From Microcoleus sp. FACHB-672 (GTDB taxonomy: Bacteria; Cyanobacteriota; Cyanobacteriia; Cyanobacteriales; Oscillatoriaceae), in the NCBI RefSeq assembly GCF_014695725.1, contig NZ_JACJOU010000023.1, positions 52,348 through 116,347 on the forward strand: a DNA stretch of 64,000 nt, written 5' to 3'. Below, piece after piece: positions 37,138 to 45,652 of the stretch. The translations under genes were made by a program, and so were the position numbers. The notes under the pieces were generated by a model. The model searched no databases. It saw nothing but the letters and a program-made list of their open reading frames with translations, and was not told where the DNA came from. How positions within the stretch are numbered: position 1 is the stretch's first letter; each line of letters begins with the position of its first letter.

Positions 37138-37683
37138 ATGATTTTTTCTCGTTTGCATAGAATTTTAGCGCCCTTGCTACTGTGTGTTTTGCTGCTGGTG
37201 ACGGCTTGCACTGAAGCCAAAGCGCCCTCTCGCTGGGACGCGGCCCAACAAACCAGCACGCAGAAGCAACGCCCGCAGCAGCCCAGAGATGGGGCTGCCC
37301 CTGGCCAACCTGTCGCCGGCAAACCTGTAACAGGTGGCAACTTCAACAAATTCTTCCCCAAAGGCAGCGCTGGCTATAGCACTGTGCCGGCTCAGGAAAA
37401 AACCGGCTTTGCTGAGTATAAGTTGAACCAAGGTGGCAAAAATGTTGCCATGCTGTCTATTAATGACCTGGCCAATAACCCCACTGCCGCTCAGAAATTC
37501 CAGCAACCCAGCAAAACCATAGCCGGCTATCCTGCGGTCAACCAGGGGAATAACATCACGGCCCTTCTTGTCGGAGGTCGTTACCAAGTCAAGGTGCAAT
37601 CCCGCGATCCCTCTTTTACACCGCAAGATCGCGAAGCTTGGCTGCAAAAATTTAACCTCAGCGGACTCTCCCGAGTCAAGTAA
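37138..37683 (+). CDS. Predicted lipoprotein of unknown function
   Basis: A secreted, lipid-anchored protein of 181 residues. A basic start, MIFSRLHR, and a hydrophobic core, LLLCVLLLVTAC, with Cys near residue 22, form a lipobox. The next 60 residues are rich in Gln, Pro and Ala and disordered-looking, followed by a compact domain with FNKFFPKG, TGFAEYKLNQGGKNVAMLSI, AGYPAVNQGNN and VGGRYQVKVQSRDP. I recognise no named domain; the pattern is that of a cyanobacterial conserved protein. The ATG at 37138 is chosen because AAAGGAG ends seven bases ahead; the longer frame from 37075 would put a polar leader before the signal. Confidence 0.8.
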   Translation: MIFSRLHRILAPLLLCVLLLVTACTEAKAPSRWDAAQQTSTQKQRPQQPRDGAAPGQPVAGKPVTGGNFNKFFPKGSAGYSTVPAQEKTGFAEYKLNQGGKNVAMLSINDLANNPTAAQKFQQPSKTIAGYPAVNQGNNITALLVGGRYQVKVQSRDPSFTPQDREAWLQKFNLSGLSRVK

Positions 37684-37791
37684 TTTTAGGTGTTAGTGGT
37701 TAGTTGCCAGTTGTTTAACTGCACTAACAATTTTCTCCTATTTCTAACCCTGACTTTGCTTCGCTTACAAAACTCAAACAAGGAGCTAAAA

Positions 37792-38679
37792 ATGAGCAAA
37801 CCGATTTTTGAATTGGTTGATGAGTTGCCAACCAGCAACATGACTACGTTTGTCCTAAAATCGCTTGATTTTGCCGTGCCCGGTCAGTGGGAAAATGTTG
37901 TCGGTTTTACGAATACCATCAGGAAAGTTACTGGTGAAACTGACGAAGATTTGATTCAACAAATTGGTGAACGTGCGATTTTTCTTTACAACGATAAGTC
38001 ACAAGGCTATCAGCGGGCGATGTGGCTTTACCAAACGGTTGACAGAACGGATAGAGCTTTAGGTGCAGCGGCGCTGGCTAATAAAGTCGGTGAAAAAATT
38101 CCCTTATTAGGTTTGTTAAACCGAGTCACTCCGAAAGCAAATAAAGCGCAAGCGATTGACTTGACTATTAAGCTGGTCGTTGAATTGGTGGCTTTTTGTC
38201 AAATCAACGGTATTCCTGGCGACAGTATTGGAGATTTTGTAGCATCCTTGGCTGACTACAGTGGCGAGTCTTTAATGCGGATGGCTGCTTTAGTTTGCAT
38301 TGATGGTTTAGTTCCTCTCGGCCCTGATTTTATCCTGCAAGCACAATCAGCTATTTCTGGGATGAAGCCGGCAGAGTTAGAAGAAAATCAGACATTCCGG
38401 GATGTTAATGATTTGATCCCCGGAAATAATTCCGCTAGCAAGTTGGGCTTTATTGGCGAGAGTTTTAATTCCGTCACCGGCTGGATGAGTGGGTTTGTTT
38501 CTTCTCGCGGTTTGACGCCAGATAAGGTGGTTAGCAATTTGCAACGATTTGTTGAAATTTCTAATGATAAGTTGGACTATCTCGGTGCGTTTCTCGACGT
38601 GAGTACCAACTATTACGAACACACCGGCACTCAAACTTTGGCGCGTCGCTTAATTGAACGCGCTGTGGCTGAGATTTAG
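37792..38679 (+). CDS. Conserved protein of unknown function, predicted helical
   Basis: A protein of 295 residues from the ATG at 37792 (MSKPIFELVDELP), which has AAGGAG at good spacing. The frame is open from 37690, but the extra codons lack a ribosome-binding site. No named domain is recognised. The protein is predicted mostly alpha-helical, acidic, without a signal peptide. Recurrent features are LPTSNMTTFVLKSLDFAVPGQWENVVGF, LYNDKSQGYQRAMWLYQTVDR and KIPLLGLLNRVTPKANKAQ, each given in part here, plus one weak hydrophobic stretch near 140. It lies about 110 bases behind the lipoprotein gene and ends in a strong terminator, so the two may form one transcript. Confidence 0.75.
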   Translation: MSKPIFELVDELPTSNMTTFVLKSLDFAVPGQWENVVGFTNTIRKVTGETDEDLIQQIGERAIFLYNDKSQGYQRAMWLYQTVDRTDRALGAAALANKVGEKIPLLGLLNRVTPKANKAQAIDLTIKLVVELVAFCQINGIPGDSIGDFVASLADYSGESLMRMAALVCIDGLVPLGPDFILQAQSAISGMKPAELEENQTFRDVNDLIPGNNSASKLGFIGESFNSVTGWMSGFVSSRGLTPDKVVSNLQRFVEISNDKLDYLGAFLDVSTNYYEHTGTQTLARRLIERAVAEI

Positions 38680-38695
38680 GAATCTGGTTCTGTAA

Positions 38696-38730
38696 CCTCC
38701 TCTCCGGGTGCGGGGAGGGGGGTTTTTTTT
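38696..38730 (+). terminator. Rho-independent terminator
   Basis: A C-rich arm (CCTCCTCTCC) and a G-rich arm (GGGGAGGGGGG) around a six-base loop are followed by eight T residues. It sits just behind the stop of the unknown helical gene at 38679. Confidence 0.85.
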
Positions 38731-38905
38731 AACCGCAGATGCACGCAGATAAACGCAGATGGGTTAACTGTTGGTGGCACAGATGGTTGGGAGGGGATTT
38801 TTTAACCACAGATGATAGCGCAGCGTGCCGCAGGCATACACAGATGAACAAAGATGAACGCAGATAAACGCAGATGGGTTAACTGTTGGTGTTTGAGATA
38901 ATTTT
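38731..38905. repeat. Dispersed CGCAGAT/GGTTAACTGTTGG repeats
   Basis: Direct copies of units containing TTAACCGCAGATG, ACGCAGATAAACGCAGATGG and GTTAACTGTTGGTG fill most of the gap before the first KGK gene. They include one GATGATAGCGCAGCGTG core at 38811. Another unit with the same TTAACTGTTGGTGTTTGAG end lies at 40420-40525. Confidence 0.75.
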
Positions 38906-38991
38906 TAAGATGAACCCGACATCAAGGGGGATAATTTTATATGGCTTCGCGGGTGACAGCCCCAAGCCCCTATCCCTTATGAGGAACAGCA

Positions 38992-39300
38992 ATGCCATTT
39001 GAACCATTAGATGATGCTGAAAATGTCGTTTCGATAGAAGGGGGAGAAGACGCCAAGCAACTTATTCAACGCTTCGCCAGAACACTTTTAATAACACCAG
39101 ATTTATTTGCGCGTTTTAATGAAGTCTTAAGCAATTACACAGGCCCGCAGTGGATGGCAGAAGGAGTAAAAGTTAGACTCCTAAAATTAGGAAATCTGCA
39201 ATGGGTCACAGGAAGGATGAGGTTCAGAATAATTATTGAATTCTGCCCTGATGAACCCGAACCCTCTCCTACCTCCGAGTTAGAAGAGTTCCGTCAATAA
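38992..39300 (+). CDS. KGK-domain protein, first of a tandem pair
   Basis: A small soluble protein of 102 residues with a KGK-type domain, a cyanobacterial family of unknown function. Seen are MPFEPLDDAENVVSIE, the middle QWMAEGVKVRLLKLG, and the C-terminal block WVTGRMRFRIIIEFCPDEP, where the family usually has W..GK(V/I)RI..EF.PDEP, followed by SELEEFRQ. The signature Lys-Gly-Lys has drifted to TGR here. The next gene is a paralogue with the same start and end sequences, and both are preceded by nearly identical leaders containing AAGCCCCTATCCCTTA and GAGGAACAGC or AAGGAACAGC, so the unit was duplicated as a whole. Confidence 0.82.
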   Translation: MPFEPLDDAENVVSIEGGEDAKQLIQRFARTLLITPDLFARFNEVLSNYTGPQWMAEGVKVRLLKLGNLQWVTGRMRFRIIIEFCPDEPEPSPTSELEEFRQ

Positions 39301-39460
39301 CCCCACTTCCTCACAGGTCGGCTTGTCGTCTTTGGGCGAGAACAATTCAGGGCTGATGAAAAGTCAGTTGTGACCTAGCATTTAATCAAGTGAAATAATA
39401 TTGGATGACTTCGCAGGTTGTCGCGTCGGCAAGCCCCTATCCCTTACATAAGGAACAGCA

Positions 39461-39760
39461 ATGCCATTTGAACCGATAGATGAAGGTGATCACGTTTTCT
39501 CCATAGAAGAAAAAATCAGACTTTCTAACAACAATCCAGATAAGGTGTACATAACAAGTGATCTTTCAAAGCTTGTGTCTGATTATGTAGTAAGAAACCT
39601 CACGGGGAATCCACAGTGGACGACTGACGGTGTAAAAGGCCGGCTATTGAAAATGGGCAGCTCTCGGTGGATTCTAGGAAAAATAAGGATCAAAATAGCC
39701 GTTGAATTCTGCCCTGATGAACCTCCCAGCACCTCAGAGCTGGAAGAGTTCCGTCAATAA
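39461..39760 (+). CDS. KGK-domain protein, second of a tandem pair
   Basis: A 99-residue paralogue of the preceding gene. It keeps MPFEPIDEGDHVFSIEE, QWTTDGVKGRLLKMG and WILGKIRIKIAVEFCPDEPP, closer to the family's GK(V/I)RI signature, and ends SELEEFRQ. The first third has diverged most (KIRLSNNNPDKVYITSDL against a different helix in copy one), as expected if binding specificity changed. The starts are 469 bases apart, which equals the duplication unit. AAGGAACAGC before the ATG is the ribosome-binding site in both. A strong hairpin follows. Function unknown. Confidence 0.82.
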   Translation: MPFEPIDEGDHVFSIEEKIRLSNNNPDKVYITSDLSKLVSDYVVRNLTGNPQWTTDGVKGRLLKMGSSRWILGKIRIKIAVEFCPDEPPSTSELEEFRQ

Positions 39761-39763
39761 AAG

Positions 39764-39806
39764 GCGCAGGCAAGCCGCCCTTCCTCAAAGACCGGCTTGC
39801 CTGCGC
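39764..39806 (+). terminator. Perfect 14-base-stem hairpin behind the KGK pair
   Basis: GCGCAGGCAAGCCG (39764-39777) and CGGCTTGCCTGCGC (39793-39806) pair perfectly across a 15-base loop. There is no T tract, so it may be an RNA-stabilising or attenuating structure rather than a classic terminator. A decayed version follows copy one near 39316. Confidence 0.7.
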
Positions 39807-39993
39807 TGAGCATGAACTATCCCCCGATACATCTCCAGAAATCTCCCCGACGTGTCGTTGATTTTTGGCTAATTCTTCTATCGCAACCCTAGTCGCACAA
39901 ACCCTAGATTTACCCCAATCTCTAACTTAAGTGAGTCCCCAAGTAAACGGAACCGCTCTAAAATTTGGGTTTAGTCGCATTGAGGCAGAGTAG

Positions 39994-40317
39994 ATGTCGT
40001 CCCAATTGAACCCTGATTCAGCAGAGGTTAAGGTACAGGGAACCACCTTGTTTGATCGCACTTTTCGAGACAGTGAGGGCAACATTGTCATTGCTCAGAT
40101 GCCCAATCTGCCGCTTCTAGTAGGGTTGGCAGCTAGCCTACTTCAACTTGTCCTCCCCGGCGGCAATCTCCAGACAGGATTTGATTTAGTGGCGTTCGGT
40201 GCTTTGTTCACCTGGGCGTGGCAGGAGTTGTTTGATGGGGTTAACTACTTCCGTCAGGCGCTGGGATTGGTGGTGCTTGGGGGCATGATCGCGCTCAGAC
40301 TCCATATTATCGGTTGA
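39994..40317 (+). CDS. Small conserved membrane protein of unknown function
   Basis: A 107-residue protein without a recognised named domain. A polar N-terminus (1-35) contains TLFDRTFRDSEGNIVIAQMPNLP, followed by three hydrophobic segments: about 39-55 (LPLLVGLAASLLQLVLP), 63-78 (FDLVAFGALFTWAWQEL) and 87-105 (ALGLVVLGGMIALRL). The acidic WQELFDGVNYFR loop between helices two and three is the most distinctive part. It is likely an inner-membrane protein. It is flanked by an intergenic hairpin upstream and by dispersed repeats downstream. No ribosome-binding site is obvious. Confidence 0.65.
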   Translation: MSSQLNPDSAEVKVQGTTLFDRTFRDSEGNIVIAQMPNLPLLVGLAASLLQLVLPGGNLQTGFDLVAFGALFTWAWQELFDGVNYFRQALGLVVLGGMIALRLHIIG

Positions 40318-40419
40318 GCTTGAACCGGCAACTTCCTCTTTGTAAGAACACACTCTTCCAACTACGTTACGGGGTGTGAGTAGCAGTCGAATAAAAATGT
40401 CACACCGGATTTTTTTTAC

Positions 40420-40525
40420 CGCAGATTCCGCAGGTGAAACTTGAATGACGAGCGTAGCAGATTCCAGTTTCACCTGCGTCCACAGATAAACGCAGATGGA
40501 TTAACTGTTGGTGTTTGAGATAAAT
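40420..40525. repeat. Dispersed repeat unit with internal inversion
   Basis: CCGCAGATTCCGCAGGTGAAACTTGAA is followed about 30 bases later by an inverted GTTTCACCTGCG segment, then ACAGATAAACGCAGATGG and ATTAACTGTTGGTGTTTGAG. It shares its right half with 38850-38900. (The first string is 40421-40447.). Confidence 0.65.
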
Positions 40526-40536
40526 TGGCTAGTGGT

Positions 40537-40884
40537 TTATTCTGCAAAATGGTCTGTTTTGCCTTCTTCATATTGAATGCCCCATTCGTGGATTGAGTTG
40601 AGAACGGGTTTGAGTGATTCTCCTAGGGGTGTGAGGGAGTATTCTACCTTGGGGGGGACTTGTAAATAAACTTGCCGGTGAACGATGCCGTCTTGTTCCA
40701 TCTCTCGCAACTGCTGAGTGAGCATCTTCTGGGTGATGCCGTGCATTGCGCGATGTAATTCCCCGAAGCGTTTGACTCCTTGAAATAATTCTCGAATAAT
40801 TAAAACTTTCCAGCGTCCCCCAATGACTTTGAGGGCGGTTTCCACTGCACAGGTGGGTTTCTCGCTGTGAGCGCGGCTTTCCAT
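40537..40884 (-). CDS. HxlR-family winged-helix transcriptional regulator
   Basis: A 115-residue DNA-binding regulator. The family core is complete: a conserved Cys in PTCAVETALKVIGGRWKVLIIREL, the recognition region GVKRFGELHRAMHGITQKMLTQQLREME, the wing HRQVYLQVPPKVEYSLTPLGESL and a dimerisation helix. HxlR/YodB/HypR members sense quinones, diamide or aldehydes through the N-terminal Cys, here Cys12. Downstream, in divergent orientation, are pirin and FMN-reductase genes that fit an electrophile/quinone stress response. AAGGAG stands seven bases before the ATG at 40884. Two direct repeats overlap the promoter region and probably allow autoregulation. Confidence 0.93.
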   Translation of the reverse strand: MESRAHSEKPTCAVETALKVIGGRWKVLIIRELFQGVKRFGELHRAMHGITQKMLTQQLREMEQDGIVHRQVYLQVPPKVEYSLTPLGESLKPVLNSIHEWGIQYEEGKTDHFAE

Positions 40885-40896
40885 GTTTTCGCTCCT

Positions 40897-40940
40897 TAGT
40901 ATCTTTTTGGGTAGTATCTTACTTTAAAGTGCATTCTTTA
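40897..40940 (-). promoter_or_regulatory. Putative HxlR operator
   Basis: On the minus strand AAGATACTA occurs twice with six bases between (plus-strand 40897-40905 and 40912-40920), immediately ahead of the hxlR-type ribosome-binding site. A TAAAG/CTTTA inverted repeat (40925-40929, 40936-40940) lies just upstream. YodB/HxlR-type operators contain TACT/AGTA elements, so this is a good operator candidate. The rest of the 369-base gap has no gene. Confidence 0.55.
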
Positions 40941-41253
40941 CATTAAAGCTGTACTTATTTTACAGTGTATATAGAAGAAAGCAGGGGCAAGGAAAGTTAT
41001 AAATACAACCTAAAACCTGCGATGAATATTTGAGGATAATTTATGAATAAACCAGCGCAGAATTAGGGCAAATTCTCGTTTTTGTAACGGTGTCAACACT
41101 CAACTTTAAGTTAGCGATCTGTTGAGGTTGAGTGGTTAGAAGAAATGAGGGGCCGGCGAAAGTAAATTCTCACGAAACTCGTAACCAGGCTGTAGGGGCG
41201 GTGCTTCTGTGCCGGCACTCTTGAAGAGACATTTAAATCATTAGGAGGCGACA

Positions 41254-41952
41254 GTGATTACACTACGGAAATCTGAAGAACGGGGACACGCAAATCACGG
41301 CTGGCTGGATTCTTATCACTCGTTTTCATTCGCAAATTATTACGATCCCAATAACATGGGATTTAGGGCTTTACGAGTGATTAACGAAGATTGGGTGCAA
41401 CCGGCTAAGGGTTTTGGCACGCATCCCCACAGAGACATGGAAATTATTACTTATGTGTTGGAAGGGGCGCTAGAACACAAAGATAGTTTGGGAACCGGCT
41501 CAATTATTCGTCCGGGTGAGGTGCAAAAAATGAGTGCCGGTACTGGCGTAACTCACAGCGAATACAACCCTTCTAAAACCGAACAGGTGCATTTGCTGCA
41601 AATCTGGATCGTGCCAGATCAAAAAAATTTACCCCCAAGTTATGAGCAAAAAACCTACTCAACCGCAGAAAAGCGGAATCAGTTGCGTTTGATTGCATCC
41701 CCAGGAGGGCAGGATGGTTCTGTGACGGTTCATCAAGATGCCAAGTTGTATGCGAGTGTGCTTGATGCTGGGGAAAAGGTTGTTCATGAACTTAGCCCAA
41801 ACCGGCACATTTGGGTACAGGTGGCGCAGGGTGAAATTACGGTGAACGGTTTGTCTCTCAGTGCCGGTGATGCTGCGGCAATTAGTGAGGAAAATCGTGT
41901 GGTTGTCATGGCGAATACAGCCTCAGAAATTCTGTTGTTTGACTTGGCATAG
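41254..41952 (+). CDS. Pirin family protein
   Basis: A bicupin protein of 232 residues. It opens with an iron-binding cupin: the blocks [36 protein letters not shown] and [18 protein letters not shown] carry the His/Glu ligands (HPHRDMEI, then THSE). [16 protein letters not shown] starts the second half. Bacterial pirins can act as quercetin dioxygenases or redox regulators; the natural substrate is not readable here. The start is GTG at 41254 with a strong AGGAGG five bases ahead. It is divergent from the HxlR regulator and 200 bases ahead of an NADPH-dependent FMN reductase, suggesting a shared redox or quinone stress function. Confidence 0.95.
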   Translation: MITLRKSEERGHANHGWLDSYHSFSFANYYDPNNMGFRALRVINEDWVQPAKGFGTHPHRDMEIITYVLEGALEHKDSLGTGSIIRPGEVQKMSAGTGVTHSEYNPSKTEQVHLLQIWIVPDQKNLPPSYEQKTYSTAEKRNQLRLIASPGGQDGSVTVHQDAKLYASVLDAGEKVVHELSPNRHIWVQVAQGEITVNGLSLSAGDAAAISEENRVVVMANTASEILLFDLA

Positions 41953-42155
41953 TTAATGTATTGCCGGCAAAAAATATACCTGTCATTGATCGGTAGCAAG
42001 CGCTTTAATGGATTCAGCCGGCTTTTCAATTTATTCACTGCCGGTTGTTTCCTCTTAACTCGCTGCTGCCGATTAACATAAAAACAGTGTAATATTTTGT
42101 TAAGAACTGAGCTGCATTGACCGTTTTACTCATCACAATCTAAACGGACTGATCT

Positions 42156-42740
42156 ATGACTTACTCGCCAAAAATTTTAGCATTTGCCGGCAGCACCCGG
42201 ATGGATTCTTACAATAAAAAGCTGGTGAAGGTTGCTGCACAAGGAGCGCGATCTGCCGGCGCTGAGGTAACTTATTTGGATTTGCGCGATTTCCCCATGC
42301 CCCTTTATGATGGGGATTTAGAAGCTCAAGAAGGACTGCCTCAAAATGCTCTGAAATTAAAAGAATTGATGATGGCGCACCAGGGCTTTTTAATTGCTTC
42401 TCCGGAGTACAATAGTTCATTTTCTGCAGTTTTAAAAAATGCCATTGATTGGGCTTCGCGTCCAGCTTCTCCAGATGAACCGATGCTTGCTTGTTTTTCG
42501 GATAAAGTTGCAGCAATTATGAGTGCTTCACCGGGAGGATTAGGAGGTTTACGTGGGTTAGTTTCTCTACGTTCGCTTCTTGGCAATATTAAAGTTATTG
42601 TGCTTCCCGATCAAGTGGCGATTCCCAAGATTCATGAAGCGTTTAATGCAGATGGAACATTGAAAGATCTCCAACAACAAGCTTCTATTGAGAAGTTGGG
42701 TGAAAATGTGACGAAGGTGGTATCTAAATTGAACGGTTGA
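42156..42740 (+). CDS. NAD(P)H-dependent FMN reductase/quinone reductase
   Basis: A flavodoxin-fold reductase of 194 residues. The FMN phosphate loop is AFAGSTRMDSYNKKL (about 8-22), and YLDLRDFPMPLYDGDLE and FLIASPEYNSSFSAVLKNAIDWASRP (around residues 77-102) are family signatures for flavin and dimer contacts. GSPGGLGGLRGL-like SASPGGLGGLRGL binds the second flavin edge. Such enzymes reduce FMN, quinones, azo dyes or chromate with two electrons. It follows the pirin gene on the same strand and shares the HxlR neighbourhood. The ATG at 42156 opens the conserved N-terminus directly. Confidence 0.94.
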   Translation: MTYSPKILAFAGSTRMDSYNKKLVKVAAQGARSAGAEVTYLDLRDFPMPLYDGDLEAQEGLPQNALKLKELMMAHQGFLIASPEYNSSFSAVLKNAIDWASRPASPDEPMLACFSDKVAAIMSASPGGLGGLRGLVSLRSLLGNIKVIVLPDQVAIPKIHEAFNADGTLKDLQQQASIEKLGENVTKVVSKLNG

Positions 42741-42882
42741 AGTTTCTAATCGTTTTTTGTGCGATTAAGGGCAAGCCGGGGTAAAGAGTGGGTTTTCCCT
42801 TAATCGAAATTTGTCATATTTTAACGGTTTTTTAAAGGGAAAGTAGTTAAAGCCGGCGCACGTTCAACTATCCACTTCTTCT

Positions 42883-43920
42883 TTAGTTCACTTTTTCCAT
42901 AGTTGGTTTCAGTTTAGGAACTACTGGCTTTTTTTTAGAGGTTTTCAAAATTTTGTCTTGAAGCATTTTCTCCATAACAAGACTGCTTAAGATTTTAGCG
43001 CCATGTGGAGTCAGATGCACGCCATCATTGGCTTTTACATATCCTCGCTTACCCGATTTGTCTGCAAGGATTGGAGCAAACTTACCACCAACAGAAAACT
43101 TTTCCCAAGAAGAAATATATTCAATTTTAGGATAATTTTTACTTACTTCCCTATAAATTTCATTAAAAATTAAGAAAAATTTGCTATAACGAGGCTTGCT
43201 AGAAATGGGTTGCCCAATCCAGTAAACTTTTCTGACTGGGGGTGAGGAAACTAATTTTGCATACTTCTCTACTCTTTCTCGATAGGCTTGTTTCCATTCA
43301 GTTGTAAGGATGCGTCTATATTTACCCTGAAAGTCTGTGATGTCTTGATCGTCATTTCCGCCAAACATAACCACAAGCACATCGGGTTTATAAGCATTGA
43401 TTAGTTGGTTCGTTCTAGCATACCAGTCGTAATAATCTATTCTATTTAAGCCGGTAGAAATTTTATAGTCAATTTTTATATGACTGATTTTATAAGATTT
43501 TTGCAGAGTGGATTGGAGTTGAACTCCAACATCAAGCACTATCGAGTCTCCCACAACTAAAAAGCGAGAATAAGGTTTTTCTACTTTACTTTTTGAGATT
43601 TTTTGCTGCTTATTTGGTTTTTTTATTGTTTGTTTAGGCTTATTATTTGGGACTTGTTTGGGTTTGTATTCTGGCGGTTTTTCTACGACTACAGTTTCTG
43701 AAGTTGTATTAATTTGATCAGTATTAACTTCTTTTATTTTGCTCCAAAACGCTTGTTCATTTTTTCTATAACTCTCGATTTTTAAATGTTCGGCGGCTTG
43801 TTTAAGCTGAGGACTGGCAAATTTACTGGACGCTAAGCTTTTTATAAATAAAGTCAAGTTAGAAAGGATCAAAACTAAAGTAACTGAAGTAACAATCAGT
43901 AAAAAATCGTGATCTTTCAT
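42883..43920 (-). CDS. Membrane-anchored SGNH hydrolase (DUF459-like), probable O-acetyltransferase partner
   Basis: A 345-residue protein with an N-terminal hydrophobic anchor (about 7-29). A Lys/Pro/Gln-rich disordered stalk follows (about 75-115), with low-complexity KPKQ runs, then an SGNH domain. Catalytic landmarks are block I RFLVVGDSIVLDVG, block III MFGGNDDQD and block V NDGVHLTPHGAK with the Asp-His pair. These are as in DUF459/AlgJ-like acyl-transfer esterases. The stop of the upstream MBOAT gene is five bases away. MBOAT plus SGNH is the known pairing for exporting and attaching acetyl groups on polysaccharides. The DNA is distinctly AT-rich. Confidence 0.88.
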   Translation of the reverse strand: MKDHDFLLIVTSVTLVLILSNLTLFIKSLASSKFASPQLKQAAEHLKIESYRKNEQAFWSKIKEVNTDQINTTSETVVVEKPPEYKPKQVPNNKPKQTIKKPNKQQKISKSKVEKPYSRFLVVGDSIVLDVGVQLQSTLQKSYKISHIKIDYKISTGLNRIDYYDWYARTNQLINAYKPDVLVVMFGGNDDQDITDFQGKYRRILTTEWKQAYRERVEKYAKLVSSPPVRKVYWIGQPISSKPRYSKFFLIFNEIYREVSKNYPKIEYISSWEKFSVGGKFAPILADKSGKRGYVKANDGVHLTPHGAKILSSLVMEKMLQDKILKTSKKKPVVPKLKPTMEKVN

Positions 43921-43925
43921 GGATT

Positions 43926-45341
43926 TTAAAAATTAAAGTAAATAAAAGGTGGAACCGTGTTTGGACCTAGCATTAGAATAGAATATACAAGCAGGGAAAC
44001 TAAAACAACTTGAAAGAGTAAGCTTCTAACTGAAAGTACGGTTAAAAATAGCTTATTTAACTGATTTCCGTAAAAGTTGATTAGGGCAACAATTGCAATA
44101 GCTAAATATAACTGCCAAAAATTAAATTGAAAGGTGTTAACTTCTGAGTGAAGAATGCTAGATAGAAAAATCATAGCGCTTTCAGAACTGCTACTATTAA
44201 AAAATACCCAGCTATAGGTGATAAAGCAAAATGTGATAACCCAGTAAAAAAATGGAGCAAGTGAAGAAAGAAAAGGAATTTTAGTAAAGCAAACAAATTT
44301 TGACAAATCTTGCCACAGATGATTCACAATTAATCCTAAGCCATGAATCGCCCCCCAAACAATAAAATTTAAACCGGCACCATGCCAAAACCCACCGATT
44401 AGCATTGTCAACAACAAATTTATATATTTACTAAACTTACCATTTTTGTTACCTCCTAAAGGAATATAGACATAATCTCTCAACCATTCAGAAAGACTGA
44501 TATGCCATCTTCTCCAAAATTCTTGCAGGCTTAAAGCGCGGTAAGGCATATTAAAGTTTGGGATAGGTTTAAACCCCAGCAAACAGGAAATTCCATTTGC
44601 TAAATCTGAATAGCCGCTAAAATCTACATAAATTAAGCAAGAATAGGAAATTGCTGCCAAGATCAGATCGATGCTGGAATATTGCTGAGGCGAGAGGAAA
44701 GGAAGTTGAGTAAAATTAAATAAAAAACTAGATAAAGTGTATTTCTTAAATAATCCTGATAAAATTAAAGTCATAGCCTCTTCAATTTGATAATCATATT
44801 TATCAGAAGCATTAAGTTGAAGATAAAAATCTTTTGCTCTGGCAATTGGGCCTGAAGCAATTTGAGGAAAATAGGTAATATAAACGGCATAGTCGATAAA
44901 ACTAGGGCAATCAATTTTTTGATTGTAGCAATCTGTTAAATGGGATATTATTCTAAAAGTATAGAATGAGACGCCAACGGGAGCGATTATTTGTAATAAT
45001 TGTAAATTTGATTGAATATGAAGGGTATTTAAAAGATTGAACAAAGTGTCTGTAAAGAAATTGTAGTATTTAAAAATTCCTAAAAATCCAACATTAAAAG
45101 TCAAGCCCATTATTAAAAATATCTGTTTGTCGTTAGTTACAAATAGAGTTTGAATAAGCAAATAATTAACTATTGTAGTCGTCACTAGCAACGCTAAAAA
45201 AGAAAAATCCCAAAATGAATAAAAGATTAGATTTGTTACAAGTAAAAATATTTTATACGCAACAACTTGTCTTTTTAAGAAAATTGCAATTATAAAAGTT
45301 ATAAAGAAAAATACTAAAAATTGGTAAGTTGTAAATAACAT
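43926..45341 (-). CDS. MBOAT family O-acyltransferase (AlgI/DltB-like)
   Basis: A polytopic membrane acyltransferase of 471 residues that passes acyl groups across the membrane. Conserved parts are FKYYNFF, APVGVSFYTFRIISHLTDCYNQ, YITYFPQIASGPIARAKDF, the active-site-region FWRRWHISLSEWLRDYVYIPLGG (from about 265) and LIGGFWHGAGLNFIVWGAIHG, with the catalytic His in FWHGA. About ten hydrophobic helices are visible. The enzyme is typically paired with a periplasmic SGNH protein, here the next gene five bases on. The substrate polysaccharide is unknown; no alginate genes are near. Both genes are AT-rich relative to the rest of the window. Confidence 0.94.
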   Translation of the reverse strand: MLFTTYQFLVFFFITFIIAIFLKRQVVAYKIFLLVTNLIFYSFWDFSFLALLVTTTIVNYLLIQTLFVTNDKQIFLIMGLTFNVGFLGIFKYYNFFTDTLFNLLNTLHIQSNLQLLQIIAPVGVSFYTFRIISHLTDCYNQKIDCPSFIDYAVYITYFPQIASGPIARAKDFYLQLNASDKYDYQIEEAMTLILSGLFKKYTLSSFLFNFTQLPFLSPQQYSSIDLILAAISYSCLIYVDFSGYSDLANGISCLLGFKPIPNFNMPYRALSLQEFWRRWHISLSEWLRDYVYIPLGGNKNGKFSKYINLLLTMLIGGFWHGAGLNFIVWGAIHGLGLIVNHLWQDLSKFVCFTKIPFLSSLAPFFYWVITFCFITYSWVFFNSSSSESAMIFLSSILHSEVNTFQFNFWQLYLAIAIVALINFYGNQLNKLFLTVLSVRSLLFQVVLVSLLVYSILMLGPNTVPPFIYFNF

Positions 45342-45652
45342 AACTTCAAGCGATTGCTCGTTTTAAGCAAAGTAACTTTTAGGAATTAATAATTGATGCA
45401 ACTCTATTCTTAAATAGGGTTGATGCTATAGGTTGCAAGAATTAATATGCAGAATGAACCCTGAATGCACCAGTGGTAAGACGAGTCTAGCAAACTATAG
45501 CAAGAATACAAGAATACCCGCAAACTCGATAGCGGTTTTTAGTAGGGGGATAAGGATCGTAATTGCTCAGATTAAGGTTTCAGCGGCAAAACCGGCATTA
45601 TCTAATTTCATCCCATTGCAACCGCTACAGTCAGTGCTCAACTGGCAACTAA
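45342..45652. other. Gap upstream of the MBOAT gene
   Basis: About 311 bases. An 80-codon plus-strand frame here has no domain or ribosome-binding site and is not accepted. The part next to the MBOAT start is AT-rich and presumably carries its promoter. Confidence 0.4.

Noticed and set aside
38731..38905. CRISPR-like array from recurring CGCAGAT units
   Set aside because: Units are irregular in length and spacing, lack unique spacers of constant size, and no cas genes are near; they belong to a dispersed repeat family.
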